Assembly (NCBI GenBank): GCA_946481345.1
Contig: CAMLMY010000005.1
Span: 31,791-95,790, forward strand
Direction: 5' to 3'
DNA: 64,000 bases
DNA from: an uncultured Gilliamella sp.
GTDB lineage: Bacteria > Pseudomonadota > Gammaproteobacteria > Enterobacterales > Orbaceae
A model generated the notes under the pieces. The model saw only the letters and a list, made by a program, of their open reading frames with translations. It was not told where the DNA came from and searched no databases. Of this stretch, positions 1 to 10,715 are shown piece after piece (the first letter of the stretch is position 1; every line of letters begins with the position of its first letter). The translations under genes and the position numbers were made by a program.

Positions 1-1
1 A

Positions 2-1156
2 CTTAAAAATATCCCTATTTTATTAGGTTCTGCAACGCCTTCATTAGAAACTTTAAATAATGTTAAAAATCATAGATACCAATTGTTACAATTAACAAAA
101 CGTGCAGGCCATGCTAAACCTGTAAAGCAATCTATTTTAGATATTCGAGGTTTAACACTTGTAGCTGGCTTATCACAACCCTTAATTGAACAAATAAAAA
201 TACATTTACACAATAATAATCAAGTCATGTTATTTTTAAATCGGCGTGGTTATTCACCTTTATTAATATGTCATGATTGTGGTTGGATTGCGGAATGTCC
301 TCGTTGTGATCGTCCATATACTTTTCACAACCAATCACAAAAACTTAGTTGTCATTACTGTGATACACCAAGAGCAATTCCAAAACAATGTCCAAAATGT
401 GGTTCAACTCATTTAGTACCGGTTGGTTTTGGTACTGAGCAATTAGAAAAACAACTTCAGCTTCTTTTTCCTAACACTAAAATAAGTCGTATTGATCGTG
501 ATACAGTAGCTAAGAAAGGAGCATTAGAAAATTATTTACAAAGTATTCAGCAAGGTGGTGCACATATTTTAGTTGGCACACAAATTTTAGCTAAAGGTCA
601 TCATTTTCCTGATATAACATTAGTTGGTATTGTAGATGTCGACGGAGCTTTATTTTCGAGTGATTTTCGAGCCACAGAGCAATTTGCTCAAATCTATACT
701 CAAGTGTCAGGACGAGCTGGCCGAGAAACAAAAACAGGAGAAGTAATATTACAAACCTATCATCCTGAGCATCCATTATTAAATGTATTATTAAATAATG
801 GATATCAAGAATTCGCTAAACAGACCTTAAAAGAACGTCAACAAACGCTATTACCTCCATTCAGTTATCAAGCATTAATTCGTGCGGCTGATCGCAATAA
901 TCATCATGCACAAAAGTTTTTGCAACTTATTCATGACAGATTAAAAGAGTATGGTGATAATTCCTTATGGCAACTTGGTCCTATGCCAGCAAATCAACCT
1001 AAAAAAGCAGGATATTACCGATGGCAACTTTTGTTACAACACACAAATAGGCAATTATTACAATTAATTTTAGATAACCTTATTATTGATATAGAAAAAT
1101 GGAATGAAACATCAAAAGTAAGATGGAGTATTGATATTGATCCTATCAATAATTAA
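2..1156 (+). CDS. priA: Primosomal protein N' (replication restart helicase PriA), 3' part
   Basis: PriA is the 3'-to-5' helicase that recognises stalled forks and starts primosome assembly for replication restart. The frame is open from the window edge, so the N-terminal part is missing. The visible part begins inside the helicase core with motif III (GSATPSLET). It continues through the PriA zinc-binding module of paired CxxC motifs (CHDCGWIAECPRC, then CHYC and CPKC), helicase motif V (LVGTQILAKGHHFPDITLVG) and motif VI (SGRAGR). The C-terminus is the usual PriA end. The gene faces the comEA-like gene convergently, with a shared hairpin between them. Identification is firm; only the upstream part is unknown. 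Confidence 0.96.
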   Translation, partial: LKNIPILLGSATPSLETLNNVKNHRYQLLQLTKRAGHAKPVKQSILDIRGLTLVAGLSQPLIEQIKIHLHNNNQVMLFLNRRGYSPLLICHDCGWIAECPRCDRPYTFHNQSQKLSCHYCDTPRAIPKQCPKCGSTHLVPVGFGTEQLEKQLQLLFPNTKISRIDRDTVAKKGALENYLQSIQQGGAHILVGTQILAKGHHFPDITLVGIVDVDGALFSSDFRATEQFAQIYTQVSGRAGRETKTGEVILQTYHPEHPLLNVLLNNGYQEFAKQTLKERQQTLLPPFSYQALIRAADRNNHHAQKFLQLIHDRLKEYGDNSLWQLGPMPANQPKKAGYYRWQLLLQHTNRQLLQLILDNLIIDIEKWNETSKVRWSIDIDPINN

Positions 1157-1165
1157 TATGTGATA

Positions 1166-1196
1166 ATCGCCGACCGATATTAATAATCGGCGGCTT
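1166..1196. terminator. Bidirectional hairpin between priA and the comEA-like gene
   Basis: An inverted repeat built around CCGAT...ATCGG with outer GCCG/CGGC arms lies in the 49-bp convergent gap. An A-rich run follows on the + strand. It probably ends both transcripts; a strong T-tract is lacking. Confidence 0.55.
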
Positions 1197-1205
1197 AAAA
1201 TAAAA

Positions 1206-1526
1206 TTATAACGCTATTTTACCTACATTTTTGTCCAACGTTGCTTGACCTATACCGGAAACTTCTTTCAATTGTTCGATAGATACAAACGCCCCAAATT
1301 TTTCACGATATTCAACAATTTTTTTGGCTTTACTTATCCCTATACCTGTTAAAACTTTAGCTAACTCTTCTGCTGTAGCTGTATTAATATTAACTTGTAT
1401 AATTTGTTGCTGATCTTTTTTAGTTACTTCATTTTTAGTTACTTCATTAGATGAATTATCCGCAAAACTTAATCCAGAAAAAGTGATACTTGATAATAAA
1501 ATACAAAAAATTGAAAATAGTTTCAT
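1206..1526 (-). CDS. ComEA-family helix-hairpin-helix exported protein (YbaV-like)
   Basis: A 106-residue protein with an N-terminal signal peptide (hydrophobic residues 5-22, probable cleavage after SFA). A Lys/Asn/Glu-rich linker follows, then a C-terminal helix-hairpin-helix pair at about residues 45-106 with the typical VNINTATAEEL start and two GIG turns. ComEA proteins bind double-stranded DNA in the periplasm during uptake. In Escherichia coli the equivalent YbaV also sits beside ppiD, and its role is not settled. The tandem VTKNEVTKK segment in the linker is a short local duplication. Family assignment is strong; a real role in competence is inference. Confidence 0.88.
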   Translation of the reverse strand: MKLFSIFCILLSSITFSGLSFADNSSNEVTKNEVTKKDQQQIIQVNINTATAEELAKVLTGIGISKAKKIVEYREKFGAFVSIEQLKEVSGIGQATLDKNVGKIAL

Positions 1527-1616
1527 TTGATTAACCTCTTAAAAATAGTTATGCAATTAATATGCTTTTTAACTATCTCATTTAATCAAATATTAAACGT
1601 TTATTAATTTCATAAA

Positions 1617-1641
1617 TGAAAAAAGTCACCGAAGTGACTTT
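1617..1641 (-). terminator. Rho-independent terminator after ppiD
   Basis: Read on the minus strand, GTCAC-TTCG-GTGAC forms a tight tetraloop hairpin followed by a run of six T. It lies just past the ppiD stop codon and is a textbook intrinsic terminator. Confidence 0.88.
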
Positions 1642-1679
1642 TCATTTTTGCTGAATTTTGCATTAATTTATGATTTGGA

Positions 1680-3539
1680 TCACAAATTAGCATCTGGCAT
1701 AATTTCAATTTTAGCTTTGGAACGAATATCTTCAGTAAGAGAAGAATAGATATTATTGATATATAATGGTAATAATTCAGACGAAATATCTTTCTGTTCG
1801 TTAGGTGTTTTTACGCCGGTTAATACCACAATAGCAGCACTTTTATCATCTAAGTATTGAACACCAAAAACTCGTTTAGATGTAACTGATGGTACCAAAT
1901 CAAAAACCATATCAACAATTTTCTTATCCAACACTTTTGAATCCCGAGTAAGTTTATAACTTTGAGCAAAGTTTACATTTGACGAACTACCTGTTTCGTT
2001 TAATTGCGCTAATATATTATCTACAGTCGATGTAAAACGTTCATTAGCAATATTTTGATAGAGTTTTTTATTAATTTCATCTTGGACTTCTTCAAAAGGT
2101 GCTATCCCTTCCTTACGATAATCAACAATTTGAATAACAAAATCAGTCATATCAATACCTTGACCAACAGTTATCATTTCCGAAACGTTACCTGTTGCTT
2201 GACCATCAACAATCATTTGATCACCAAATGCAACATCCCTAACTTCAGGATATCGTAAGATCGTAGCGATATCATTGTAATAAGACCAATCTGAATTAAC
2301 TATATGTAAATCAGAATCTTTTGCAATCGCTTCTAATGAATTAGGATTTTTGTTTACCGCAGCCTGAATTTTATTTTCTACAGAATAAAATATAGCATTT
2401 AGTTTTTCTTCTTGTAGCTTTGAAGTAATCATATGTTTTGCATAATCAAAATCCATGACTCTAGATTTTTGAACATTATCTAATTTGACGATAACATAAC
2501 CATCATCAACTTTTATCGGCTTAGAAATTTGTCCAACTTTTTTTAAATTAGCATCTTTAAATGCTTGAGGTAAAGAATCATCCATAGTAAACCATCCCAA
2601 TGAACCATTCTTTCCATATGGAGAGGTACTAGAGGCCTGATTAACCGTTTTAACAATAGTCTCAAAATTACCACCAGATGATAGATCTTTCATAATATCA
2701 TCTGCTTGTTCTTTATCAGTGACATAAATTACACTGTAAGCTTGTCTTTCAGGGAAAGAATAATCTTTTTTATTTTTTTGAAATTGTTTTTGTACTTCTT
2801 CATCAGTTACACGAATTTTATCTATATAATTATATTTTTCATTTAAAATATAATTAAATTTAACTCTTTCCTTTCGATAAAATTCGCTCTTATGTTCTTC
2901 ATAATATTTCTTTTCATCTTCAATAGTAATTTTAACATCATCCATATTTACCACTTTAGGGCTCAAAGTTGATGTATAAACTGTTCTAGTTTGATCTTTT
3001 AAATTCGATAACTCTGAATCTATAGGTAATACAAAACTTGAGTTTACTAAAGCATTAATGACTTGTTGTTGTTGCAAATAGGTTTTCAAAGTTTCACCAT
3101 AACTATCAGGTGTGTAGCCGTTTTCAGAAATGAGTTGTAAATATTTTTTATTACTAAATTTGCCATTTTCAAAAAACACCTGTTGTTTCTTGATAAATTC
3201 TTTGACACTTTCATTACTAATATTTGCATTTAACTGCTCGGCAAATTTATAAGATAGAAAATTCGTAATTTGTGAATATAATACATTACGGCGAAGTTGT
3301 TTGATAAAAGCAGGGTCACCCGCTGAACTTGAAGTAATTTCCCTTGCTTGAGCTTCAAATTGTGCTCGACTTATTCCTTCTCCATTAACTTTTGCGATGT
3401 ATTGTTGAGCATCACGCGCATTATTACCGCCCCCAAACCCAAAGAAACCTATCCCTGTGAATATAAATGATAAAATAATTATTGCAAAAATAATTTTAAC
3501 TACAATATGGTTTGCAGCTGTGCGGATTGTCTCCATCAT
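1680..3539 (-). CDS. ppiD: Periplasmic chaperone / peptidyl-prolyl isomerase-like PpiD
   Basis: PpiD is an inner-membrane-anchored periplasmic chaperone at the exit of the SecYEG translocon. The 619-residue length matches the family. There is an N-terminal cytosolic stub, one membrane anchor at about residues 13-35 (IVVKIIFAIIILSFIFTGIG), a SurA_N-like chaperone domain, and a parvulin-like domain at about residues 260-355 containing the SLGWF motif. The C-terminal region is poorly conserved, as is normal. It lies next to lon as in enterics, but the usual intervening hupB gene is absent. It has its own terminator. Confidence 0.95.
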   Translation of the reverse strand: MMETIRTAANHIVVKIIFAIIILSFIFTGIGFFGFGGGNNARDAQQYIAKVNGEGISRAQFEAQAREITSSSAGDPAFIKQLRRNVLYSQITNFLSYKFAEQLNANISNESVKEFIKKQQVFFENGKFSNKKYLQLISENGYTPDSYGETLKTYLQQQQVINALVNSSFVLPIDSELSNLKDQTRTVYTSTLSPKVVNMDDVKITIEDEKKYYEEHKSEFYRKERVKFNYILNEKYNYIDKIRVTDEEVQKQFQKNKKDYSFPERQAYSVIYVTDKEQADDIMKDLSSGGNFETIVKTVNQASSTSPYGKNGSLGWFTMDDSLPQAFKDANLKKVGQISKPIKVDDGYVIVKLDNVQKSRVMDFDYAKHMITSKLQEEKLNAIFYSVENKIQAAVNKNPNSLEAIAKDSDLHIVNSDWSYYNDIATILRYPEVRDVAFGDQMIVDGQATGNVSEMITVGQGIDMTDFVIQIVDYRKEGIAPFEEVQDEINKKLYQNIANERFTSTVDNILAQLNETGSSSNVNFAQSYKLTRDSKVLDKKIVDMVFDLVPSVTSKRVFGVQYLDDKSAAIVVLTGVKTPNEQKDISSELLPLYINNIYSSLTEDIRSKAKIEIMPDANL

Positions 3540-3626
3540 TTCTTGCGATTCTCCATATATCTAAAGATTAATTCGGCAAGTATAGCATATTTACCTAAAT
3601 TGGCTATTATCGGAACGTTAAGAGAT

Positions 3627-3657
3627 AAAAAAAGATCAACACTAAGTTGATCTTTTT
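3627..3657 (-). terminator. Rho-independent terminator after lon
   Basis: AAAAAGATCAAC and GTTGATCTTTTT form a long perfect stem with a short ACTAA loop. On the minus strand it ends in a T-run directly after the lon stop codon. Confidence 0.88.
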
Positions 3658-3671
3658 AAAATTAAATACAA

Positions 3672-6107
3672 TTAATTTAATTGTGTCTGAACTGGAATTT
3701 TAGATTTTATTTGTTTAGTTGCCTTTTTAGCTGCATGTTTTAAACTAATTTTATCTTGTTCAAGTTCTATACCAAACGGATTAGTTTGTAATGCAATTGT
3801 TATTACTTCATCAATCCATTTTACTGGGCAAATATCAATTTCAGCTTTAACATTATCTGGAATTTCTTCTAGATCTTTCACATTATCCATCGGTATAACA
3901 ACCGTTTTAATTCCACCTCTATGTGCTGCAAGTAATTTTTCTTTAAGACCACCAATAGGTAATACTTCCCCTCTTAAAGTAATTTCCCCAGTCATAGCAA
4001 CATCAGAACGAACAGGATTCCCTGTTAACGTTGAAATTAATGATGTACACATAGCGATACCTGCACTTGGACCATCTTTCGGTGTCGCACCATCGGGTAC
4101 ATGGACATGAATATCACGTTTTTCGTAAAAATCACCATTAATACCTAACTTTTCAGCACGAGAACGAACCACTGTCAATGCGGTTTGAATAGATTCTTGC
4201 ATCACATCACCCAATGAACCCGTATAAGTTAATTTACCTTTACCCGGTACACTAACTGATTCAATTGTAAGTAAATCACCGCCTACTTCAGTCCAAGCAA
4301 GACCAATAACTTGCCCAATTCGATTTTCATTATCGGTTTTACCATAATCAAATCGTTGTACTCCTAGGAAATCTTTTAAATTATCCTGAGTTATCGTCAC
4401 TTTTTTCAACTTGCTATTTAAAGCTAATTGTTTTACAACTTTACGGCAAATTTTTGCTATTTCCCTCTCTAAGCTACGAACCCCTGCTTCTCGAGTATAA
4501 TAGCGAATAATTCCAATTATAGCTGAATCATCTATACTAATTTCTTTTGGTTTTAACCCATTATTCTCTATTTGTTTAGTAATAAGATGCTGTTTAGCAA
4601 TATTTAATTTTTCATCTTCTGTATAGCCTGAAAGACGAATAACTTCCATTCGATCTAACAATGGTGCTGGAATATTCATCGAATTAGCAGTAGCAACAAA
4701 CATTACATCAGATAAATCATAATCAACTTCAAGATAGTGATCACTAAAGGCATTATTTTGTTCCGGATCAAGTACTTCTAACAACGCAGAAGCAGGATCG
4801 CCTCGCATATCCGATGCCATCTTATCAATTTCATCCAATAAAAATAATGGATTTTTGACACCAACTTTTACCATACGTTGAATCAATTTACCTGGCATAG
4901 AGCCGATATAAGTTCTTCTATGTCCACGAATTTCTGCCTCATCACGAACCCCACCTAATGCCATTCGGACATATTTACGCCCTGTTGCTTTAGCAATAGA
5001 TTGGCCTAGAGACGTTTTACCTACACCTGGAGGTCCAACTAGACATAATATAGGTCCTTTGACTTTATTAATTCGACCTTGAACAGCTAAATATTCCAAT
5101 ATACGATCTTTAACTCTTTCTAAACCATAATGATCTTTATCTAGAATTTTTTGAGCGCCCTCAATATCTTTTTTAACTTTGCTACGTTTATGCCACGGAA
5201 TTTGTATCATCCAATCAATATATCCTCTGACTACAGTTGCTTCAGCAGACATTGCAGGCATCATTTTGAGTTTATTAAGTTCAGCCAAAGCTTTTTCTGT
5301 TGCCTCTTGTGGCATTTTAGCTTTGGTAATTTTATTTTTTAACTCTTCATATTCATCTGGTTTATTATCGATATCACCCAATTCTTTATGAATTGCTTTT
5401 ATTTGCTCATTAAGATAATACTCTTTTTGCGCTTTTTCCATTTGTTGCTTAACACGCTGACGAATATTTTTTTCAACTTGCAATAAATCGATTTCAGATT
5501 CCATCAATGAAATGAGTAACTCAAAACGTTTTTCTAAATTAGCTGTAACCAGTAATTCTTGCTTTTGTTCTACTTTCAAAAATAATGTAGCGGCAATAGA
5601 ATCAGCCAGTTGTGAAGGTTCTTTAATCAAACGAATTGAATCAACAACTTCTTGTGTTACCTTTTTATTCAGTTTTGCATAATCATCAAAATTAGAAAGT
5701 ACAACTCGCATTAAAGCTTCATTTAAATCATCATTTTTGTTTTTTTCATGCAATGTTTCGATATTGGCAATAAAAAAGTCGTCTTCTTTTTGTTCTAAAA
5801 TATCAACAATTTTAGCTCTTTCAACACCTTCAACTAAAACTTTTACTGTTCCATCTGGAAGTTGAAGCAGTTGTAAAATATTGGCAACAGTCCCAGTTTC
5901 GTATAAATCATCAACATCTGGATCATCTTGTGATGGATTTTTTTGAGTAACAAGGAAAACTTGTTTATCCATTTCCATTGCACTCTCAAGACAACGTATC
6001 GATTTATTTCGACCAACAAAGAGAGGAATTACCATATGTGGAAATACCACAACATCACGTAATGGTAAAATAGGCATAATCATTTGTTTAGTTTGTTTTG
6101 TTTTCAT
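3672..6107 (-). CDS. lon: ATP-dependent protease Lon
   Basis: Lon is a cytosolic homohexameric AAA+ protease that degrades misfolded proteins and regulators. The protein has an N-terminal substrate-binding LON domain (LPLRDVVVFPHMVIPLFVGR near residue 14) and a coiled-coil region around residues 200-300. The AAA+ module has Walker A GPPGVGKTSLG near residue 358 and Walker B LFLLDEIDKM. The C-terminal protease domain has the catalytic serine in DGPSAG (about 680) and the dyad lysine in GGLKEKLLAAHRGG (about 722). At 811 residues it is about 27 longer than the E. coli enzyme, because of a lysine-rich C-terminal tail. A heat-shock-type promoter lies just upstream. Confidence 0.98.
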   Translation of the reverse strand: MKTKQTKQMIMPILPLRDVVVFPHMVIPLFVGRNKSIRCLESAMEMDKQVFLVTQKNPSQDDPDVDDLYETGTVANILQLLQLPDGTVKVLVEGVERAKIVDILEQKEDDFFIANIETLHEKNKNDDLNEALMRVVLSNFDDYAKLNKKVTQEVVDSIRLIKEPSQLADSIAATLFLKVEQKQELLVTANLEKRFELLISLMESEIDLLQVEKNIRQRVKQQMEKAQKEYYLNEQIKAIHKELGDIDNKPDEYEELKNKITKAKMPQEATEKALAELNKLKMMPAMSAEATVVRGYIDWMIQIPWHKRSKVKKDIEGAQKILDKDHYGLERVKDRILEYLAVQGRINKVKGPILCLVGPPGVGKTSLGQSIAKATGRKYVRMALGGVRDEAEIRGHRRTYIGSMPGKLIQRMVKVGVKNPLFLLDEIDKMASDMRGDPASALLEVLDPEQNNAFSDHYLEVDYDLSDVMFVATANSMNIPAPLLDRMEVIRLSGYTEDEKLNIAKQHLITKQIENNGLKPKEISIDDSAIIGIIRYYTREAGVRSLEREIAKICRKVVKQLALNSKLKKVTITQDNLKDFLGVQRFDYGKTDNENRIGQVIGLAWTEVGGDLLTIESVSVPGKGKLTYTGSLGDVMQESIQTALTVVRSRAEKLGINGDFYEKRDIHVHVPDGATPKDGPSAGIAMCTSLISTLTGNPVRSDVAMTGEITLRGEVLPIGGLKEKLLAAHRGGIKTVVIPMDNVKDLEEIPDNVKAEIDICPVKWIDEVITIALQTNPFGIELEQDKISLKHAAKKATKQIKSKIPVQTQLN

Positions 6108-6142
6108 TTTTTTCTCTCTAATAGTACAAACCCATTATGTTG

Positions 6143-6170
6143 ATATTGGGATTGATTTTAGATATTCAAG
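6143..6170 (-). promoter_or_regulatory. Probable sigma-32 (heat shock) promoter of lon
   Basis: On the minus strand CTTGAAT, 13 bases, then CCCAATAT lies about 36 bp before the lon start codon. The sigma-32 consensus is CTTGAAA, 13-14 bases, CCCCATNT, so both boxes and the spacing fit closely. lon is a classical member of the heat-shock regulon. Confidence 0.7.
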
Positions 6171-6253
6171 CCTATTGTTATGAGTCAAATATATACTATT
6201 CCTTAAACATTTTGACAATATCTACATGTAATTAGATATAATATAAATTAGAT

Positions 6254-6286
6254 CATGCTTGTTAAAGTTTCAACAATAACAAGCAT
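6254..6286 (-). terminator. Hairpin after clpX (weak terminator candidate)
   Basis: ATGCTTGTT and AACAAGCAT form a 9-bp stem with a 15-base loop just after the clpX stop codon. There is no good T-tract, so it may be a weak or Rho-assisted end, or an RNA 3' stabiliser. Confidence 0.4.
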
Positions 6287-6294
6287 CTTCATAG

Positions 6295-7569
6295 TTAAGC
6301 TGACAACTCAACATCTTCTCGGTAAATTAAAGCTGGTGCTTGGGCTTTCTCTACTGTTTCTTGTTCAACAATAACTTTTTTAATATTCTTCATAGATGGT
6401 AAATCATACATTGTATCTAATAAAATATTTTCAACAATAGAACGTAAACCTCGAGCTCCTGTTTTACGATGCAACGCTTTTATTGCAATAGCGTTTAATG
6501 AATCTTCAGTAAACTCTAATTCAACTCCATCTAACCTAAATAATACTTCAAACTGCTTAGTTAAAGCGTTTTTAGGTTCAGTTAAAATACTAATTAAGGC
6601 ATTTTTGTCTAATTCTGATAATGTACCGATTACGGGTAATCGACCAATAAATTCAGGAATCAAACCAAATTTTACTAAATCTTCAGCTTCAACTTGAGCG
6701 AGTAATTCAGACTCCGTTGCCTTATTTTTACTGCTTTTAACATCAGCTCCAAAGCCAATACCAGTATTAACAGATACTCGATTTTCTACTACTTTATTCA
6801 AGCCACTAAACGCCCCACCACAAATAAACAGAATCTTTGAGGTATCTACCTGTAAAAATTCTTGCTGAGGATGTTTACGTCCGCCTTTGGGTGGCACAGA
6901 GGCAATAGTACCTTCAATAATTTTTAATAAGGCTTGTTGAACACCTTCTCCAGACACATCTCTTGTGATTGAAGGATTATCTGATTTTCTTGAAATCTTG
7001 TCTATTTCATCAATGTAAATTATGCCACGTTGTGCTTTTTCAATATCATAATCACAACTCTGTAATAATTTTTGGATGATATTTTCAACATCTTCACCAA
7101 CATACCCTGCTTCTGTTAATGTTGTTGCATCTGCCATCGCAAAAGGAACATCTAAAAAGCGAGCTAAAGTTTCAGCTAATAATGTTTTACCACTACCGGT
7201 TGGACCAATTAATAAAATATTACTTTTACCTAATTCGACATCATTATGACTTGCATAATTACGTAAACGTTTATAATGATTATAAACAGCTACAGATAAT
7301 ACTTTTTTTGCTTTTTCTTGACCAATAACATATTCATCAAGATGGTTTCGAATTTCATGAGGAGTTGGTAATGGTTTACTATTAAATTCTTCATGTGAGA
7401 GAAAACTTTTTGTCTCTTCTTTTAAAATATCATTGCATAGCCCAATACACTCATTACAAATATAAATAGATGATGGTCCTGCAATTAGTTTGCGAACTTC
7501 ATGTTCACTTTTACCACAAAAAGTACAATAGAGTAATTTTTCTGAGCTTTCATTATTCACTTTTACCAC
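6295..7569 (-). CDS. clpX: ClpX, AAA+ unfoldase subunit of the ClpXP protease
   Basis: ClpX recognises tagged proteins, unfolds them with ATP and feeds them to ClpP. The N-terminal four-cysteine zinc-binding domain uses C15, C18, C38 and C41. The AAA+ domain shows Walker [13 protein letters not shown] near residue 120, Walker [11 protein letters not shown] and the arginine-finger region [10 protein letters not shown]. The 424-residue length is normal. It is the second gene of clpP-clpX with a gap of only 12 bp, so the two are cotranscribed. Confidence 0.98.
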   Translation of the reverse strand: MVKVNNESSEKLLYCTFCGKSEHEVRKLIAGPSSIYICNECIGLCNDILKEETKSFLSHEEFNSKPLPTPHEIRNHLDEYVIGQEKAKKVLSVAVYNHYKRLRNYASHNDVELGKSNILLIGPTGSGKTLLAETLARFLDVPFAMADATTLTEAGYVGEDVENIIQKLLQSCDYDIEKAQRGIIYIDEIDKISRKSDNPSITRDVSGEGVQQALLKIIEGTIASVPPKGGRKHPQQEFLQVDTSKILFICGGAFSGLNKVVENRVSVNTGIGFGADVKSSKNKATESELLAQVEAEDLVKFGLIPEFIGRLPVIGTLSELDKNALISILTEPKNALTKQFEVLFRLDGVELEFTEDSLNAIAIKALHRKTGARGLRSIVENILLDTMYDLPSMKNIKKVIVEQETVEKAQAPALIYREDVELSA

Positions 7570-7581
7570 CTAGCTAATTTA

Positions 7582-8184
7582 TTATGAACGTTTACTATAT
7601 ATGGCATCCACTAAACCATATTCAACTGCTTTTTCGGCAGACATAAAGTTATCACGATCTGTATCTTTTTCAATTACACTAATATCTTGACCAGTATGCA
7701 TTGCCAAAATATTATTTAAACGGCTTTTTACTTGTAAGATTTCTTGTGCATGTATTTGAATATCGGAAGCTTGTCCTTGAAAACCGCCTAATGGTTGATG
7801 AATCATTACCCTAGCGTTAGGTAAGCAATATCGTTTACCTTTTGTTCCGGCAGTCAAAAGCAATGATCCCATTGAACATGCTTGTCCCAAACAAATTGTG
7901 CTAACATCGGGTTTTATAAATTGCATAGTATCATAAATGGCCAGTCCGGCTGTAACAACACCACCTGGTGAATTTATATATAAATGGATATCTTTTTCAG
8001 GATTTTCAGCTTCTAGAAATAACATTTGAGCGATAATTAAGTTAGCCATATTATCTTCAACTTGTCCTGTTAAAAAGATGATTCGCTCTTTTAATAACCG
8101 TGAATATATATCGTAAGCTCTTTCTCCACGAGAGCTTTGCTCAACAACCATTGGAATCACACCCATATATGGTTCTAAAGGCAT
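7582..8184 (-). CDS. clpP: ClpP, proteolytic subunit of the Clp protease
   Basis: ClpP is a tetradecameric serine protease that works with ClpX or ClpA. The catalytic serine is S104 in GQACSMGS and the histidine is H129 in RVMIHQP; the acidic partner lies near residue 176 in the DTDRDNF segment. The short N-terminal extension before residue 14 is probably the autoprocessed propeptide. A terminator hairpin separates it from tig upstream, so clpPX probably starts from its own promoter within or after tig. Confidence 0.98.
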   Translation of the reverse strand: MPLEPYMGVIPMVVEQSSRGERAYDIYSRLLKERIIFLTGQVEDNMANLIIAQMLFLEAENPEKDIHLYINSPGGVVTAGLAIYDTMQFIKPDVSTICLGQACSMGSLLLTAGTKGKRYCLPNARVMIHQPLGGFQGQASDIQIHAQEILQVKSRLNNILAMHTGQDISVIEKDTDRDNFMSAEKAVEYGLVDAIYSKRS

Positions 8185-8207
8185 TTTTATCTCCTAATTA
8201 AACAAAA

Positions 8208-8238
8208 TAGCCCAAACAGATAATTCTTATTTGGGCTT
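8208..8238 (-). terminator. Intrinsic terminator between tig and clpP
   Basis: AGCCCAAA and TTTGGGCT form an 8-bp stem, followed on the minus strand by ATTTTG. It lies 40 bp after the tig stop and just before the clpP start. Attenuation of tig transcripts entering clpPX is possible. Confidence 0.7.
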
Positions 8239-8277
8239 AAAAGTAATCTTTTTATTTAATGAAGCAGTGTATAGATA

Positions 8278-9579
8278 TTAAGCCACTTGCTGATTCATTA
8301 ATTCAGAAAACGAGTAATTTTTATCGGTTACTTTAGCACTAGCTAATAATAAATCAACTACTTGATCTTCAATCGCTACAGATCGAATGTTATCCATCGC
8401 TTTCTTATCTTTACTGTAATATTCTAAAACTTCTTTAGGATCTTCGTAAGCAGAGGCAATTTCATCAATTAATGATTTAACTTTTGCATCATCAGCTTTA
8501 ATCTTATTGCTTTCAATAATTTCGCTAAATAATAAACCAACTGATACACGGCGTTTAGCTTCAGCTTCGAATAATTCTTTCGGAAGGTCGATTGGTTGCT
8601 TTATGTTTCCACCAAATCGTGATACAGCCTGTTGACGTAGTACATCAATTTCGCGTTCTACTAATGCAGCAGGAACATCAATTTCATTATTCTTAACTAA
8701 ACCATCAATAACTTGTGATTTAATTTTATTACGAATAGTTGCATTAAGTTCGCGCGACATATTTTTTCGTACTTCAATACGTAAGCTTTCAACTGTACCA
8801 TCTGCGATACCAAACCGTTTAATGACATCTTCAGTAAGCTCTGGAAGTTCAAGCTCTTCCACTTTTTTCAATGTTGCAGAAAATACTGCTGGCTTACCTT
8901 TTAAATTTTCGGCATGATAATCTTCTGGGAATGTTACGTTAATATCAAACTGGTCATTAGCTTTATGACCTACAATAGCATCTTCAAACCCAGGAATCAT
9001 TCTACCTTGACCTAATACTAATACAAAATCATTAGCTTTACCGCCTTCGAATTCTTCACCATCAACTTGACCAACAAAATCTAAAGTTACACGATTTTGT
9101 TCTTTAGCTGACTGTTCAACTTCTTTCCAAGTCCCTTGTTGTTTACGTAATGTTTCAATCATAGTTTCAACATCAGCATCAACAACTTCGGCTACTGGTT
9201 TTTCAACTTCGATCTTATCTAGATCTTTGATTTTAACTTCAGGGTAAACCTCAAATTCAACAGTAAAGGTGTAATCTTCTCCATCTTTATATTCTGTTGG
9301 AGTATAAGTTGGTGCACCTACTGGATTTATTTTTTCTTGAACAATCGCTTCAATGAAATTTTTTTGCATTAAGTCACTTAATGCATCTTGTAAAATCGAC
9401 GCACCATAGCGTTGTTCAACAATTTTTAAAGGTACTTTTCCTTTGCGGAAACCATCAATTCGTACTTTTTTTGCAGTATTAATCAGCTCTTTATCAATTG
9501 CTTTTTTAATATCTTCTGATTTAATGGTAATGGATAAACGTCTACCTAAACCTTTTGTTGTTTCCACCGAAACTTGCAT
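8278..9579 (-). CDS. tig: Trigger factor, ribosome-associated chaperone
   Basis: Trigger factor binds ribosomal protein L23 at the exit tunnel and shields nascent chains. The N-terminal ribosome-binding domain carries the signature GFRKGKVP at about residues 43-50. The FKBP-type isomerase domain spans about 150-240 ([17 protein letters not shown]) and the helical chaperone domain runs to residue 433. Length equals the family norm. It heads the conserved order tig-clpP-clpX-lon. Confidence 0.97.
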   Translation of the reverse strand: MQVSVETTKGLGRRLSITIKSEDIKKAIDKELINTAKKVRIDGFRKGKVPLKIVEQRYGASILQDALSDLMQKNFIEAIVQEKINPVGAPTYTPTEYKDGEDYTFTVEFEVYPEVKIKDLDKIEVEKPVAEVVDADVETMIETLRKQQGTWKEVEQSAKEQNRVTLDFVGQVDGEEFEGGKANDFVLVLGQGRMIPGFEDAIVGHKANDQFDINVTFPEDYHAENLKGKPAVFSATLKKVEELELPELTEDVIKRFGIADGTVESLRIEVRKNMSRELNATIRNKIKSQVIDGLVKNNEIDVPAALVEREIDVLRQQAVSRFGGNIKQPIDLPKELFEAEAKRRVSVGLLFSEIIESNKIKADDAKVKSLIDEIASAYEDPKEVLEYYSKDKKAMDNIRSVAIEDQVVDLLLASAKVTDKNYSFSELMNQQVA

Positions 9580-9686
9580 CTTTATACCTCGAAATTATTG
9601 AATAATATCTGCTCATGATTATTTTAAATTGATAATTGAGCCAACAAATTTATAAAATAGGCGAGCATTATACCGACCGTAAACGT

Positions 9687-10715
9687 CTACGTCGAGACAT
9701 TTAATAGTTTCTTCTCAAGCGCTTTCAAACGTTTATTCATTTCATCAATATGTAACACTAACGAAGCGGTTTTTCGCCATACTTTATTTTCTTGTAGTGG
9801 GATCCCAGATGAATATACACCAGGTTCAGTGATAGGACGCATCACCATTCCCATGCCAGTAACGGTTACTTGATCACATATTTCCATATGTCCATTAATA
9901 ACACTTGCTCCACCGATTAGACAGTGACGACCAATAGTTAAGCTACCAGCCATAATAACGCCTCCCGCAACTGCGGTATGATCACCAATTATATCGTTAT
10001 GAGCGATTTGGCATTGATTGTCAATAATAACACCATTACCTATAACCGTATCATCCAGCGCACCTCTATCTATTGTGGTTGATGCACCTATCTCTACATT
10101 ATTGCCAATGACAACACGTCCTAATTGAGGGATTTTAATCCAGTTTCCTTTATCATTAGCGTAACCAAATCCATCCGCTCCTATTACCGTTCCTGATTGC
10201 ACTAAGCAATTATCGCCAATAATACAGTTGTGATAAACCGTGACATTAGCCCATAATTTTGTATTTGCACCTATTTTTGTATCTTTACCAATAAAGCAAC
10301 CCGCACCAATAACACAATTATCACCTAATGTAACACCACTTTCGATAACAGCATTAGCTCCAATTGAAATATTACTACCTAACTGAGCAGATGAATCAAT
10401 TACCGCTGATGCCGCTATATCTTTAGCTGGTGCAGGTGTTGTATCAAGATACTGAGCTAATTTTGCATAAGTAAAATAAGGATCTTTTACAATTAATGCA
10501 GCACCTTGCCAATACTTAAGACTTTCTTCTGTCATTACTACAGCAGAAGCTTTACATTCTGATAAATTATTCTGCAATTTTTTATCAGACAAAAAGGTAA
10601 TTTGACCAGATACTGCACTTTTCATTGATGCAATACCTGTGATAGTTATATTACCATCACCATGTAACTTTGCATCAAGTTGTTTAGCCAACTGTTCTAA
10701 ACGGAAAGCAAACAT
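9687..10715 (-). CDS. lpxD: UDP-3-O-acylglucosamine N-acyltransferase LpxD
   Basis: LpxD adds the second acyl chain in lipid A biosynthesis, using acyl-ACP. An N-terminal uridine-binding domain (residues 1-100) is followed by a left-handed beta-helix of hexapeptide repeats (about 105-300, I/V-G-x-N/D pattern). The catalytic histidine is expected in QIAHND, and a short C-terminal helix follows. Its start codon overlaps the skp stop (TAATG), so translation is coupled. Usually fabZ-lpxA-lpxB follow; here tig follows instead. Confidence 0.97.
   Translation of the reverse strand: MFAFRLEQLAKQLDAKLHGDGNITITGIASMKSAVSGQITFLSDKKLQNNLSECKASAVVMTEESLKYWQGAALIVKDPYFTYAKLAQYLDTTPAPAKDIAASAVIDSSAQLGSNISIGANAVIESGVTLGDNCVIGAGCFIGKDTKIGANTKLWANVTVYHNCIIGDNCLVQSGTVIGADGFGYANDKGNWIKIPQLGRVVIGNNVEIGASTTIDRGALDDTVIGNGVIIDNQCQIAHNDIIGDHTAVAGGVIMAGSLTIGRHCLIGGASVINGHMEICDQVTVTGMGMVMRPITEPGVYSSGIPLQENKVWRKTASLVLHIDEMNKRLKALEKKLLNVST

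Noticed and set aside
5151..5391. Two overlapping + strand ORFs
   Set aside because: Antisense to lon and without start signals.
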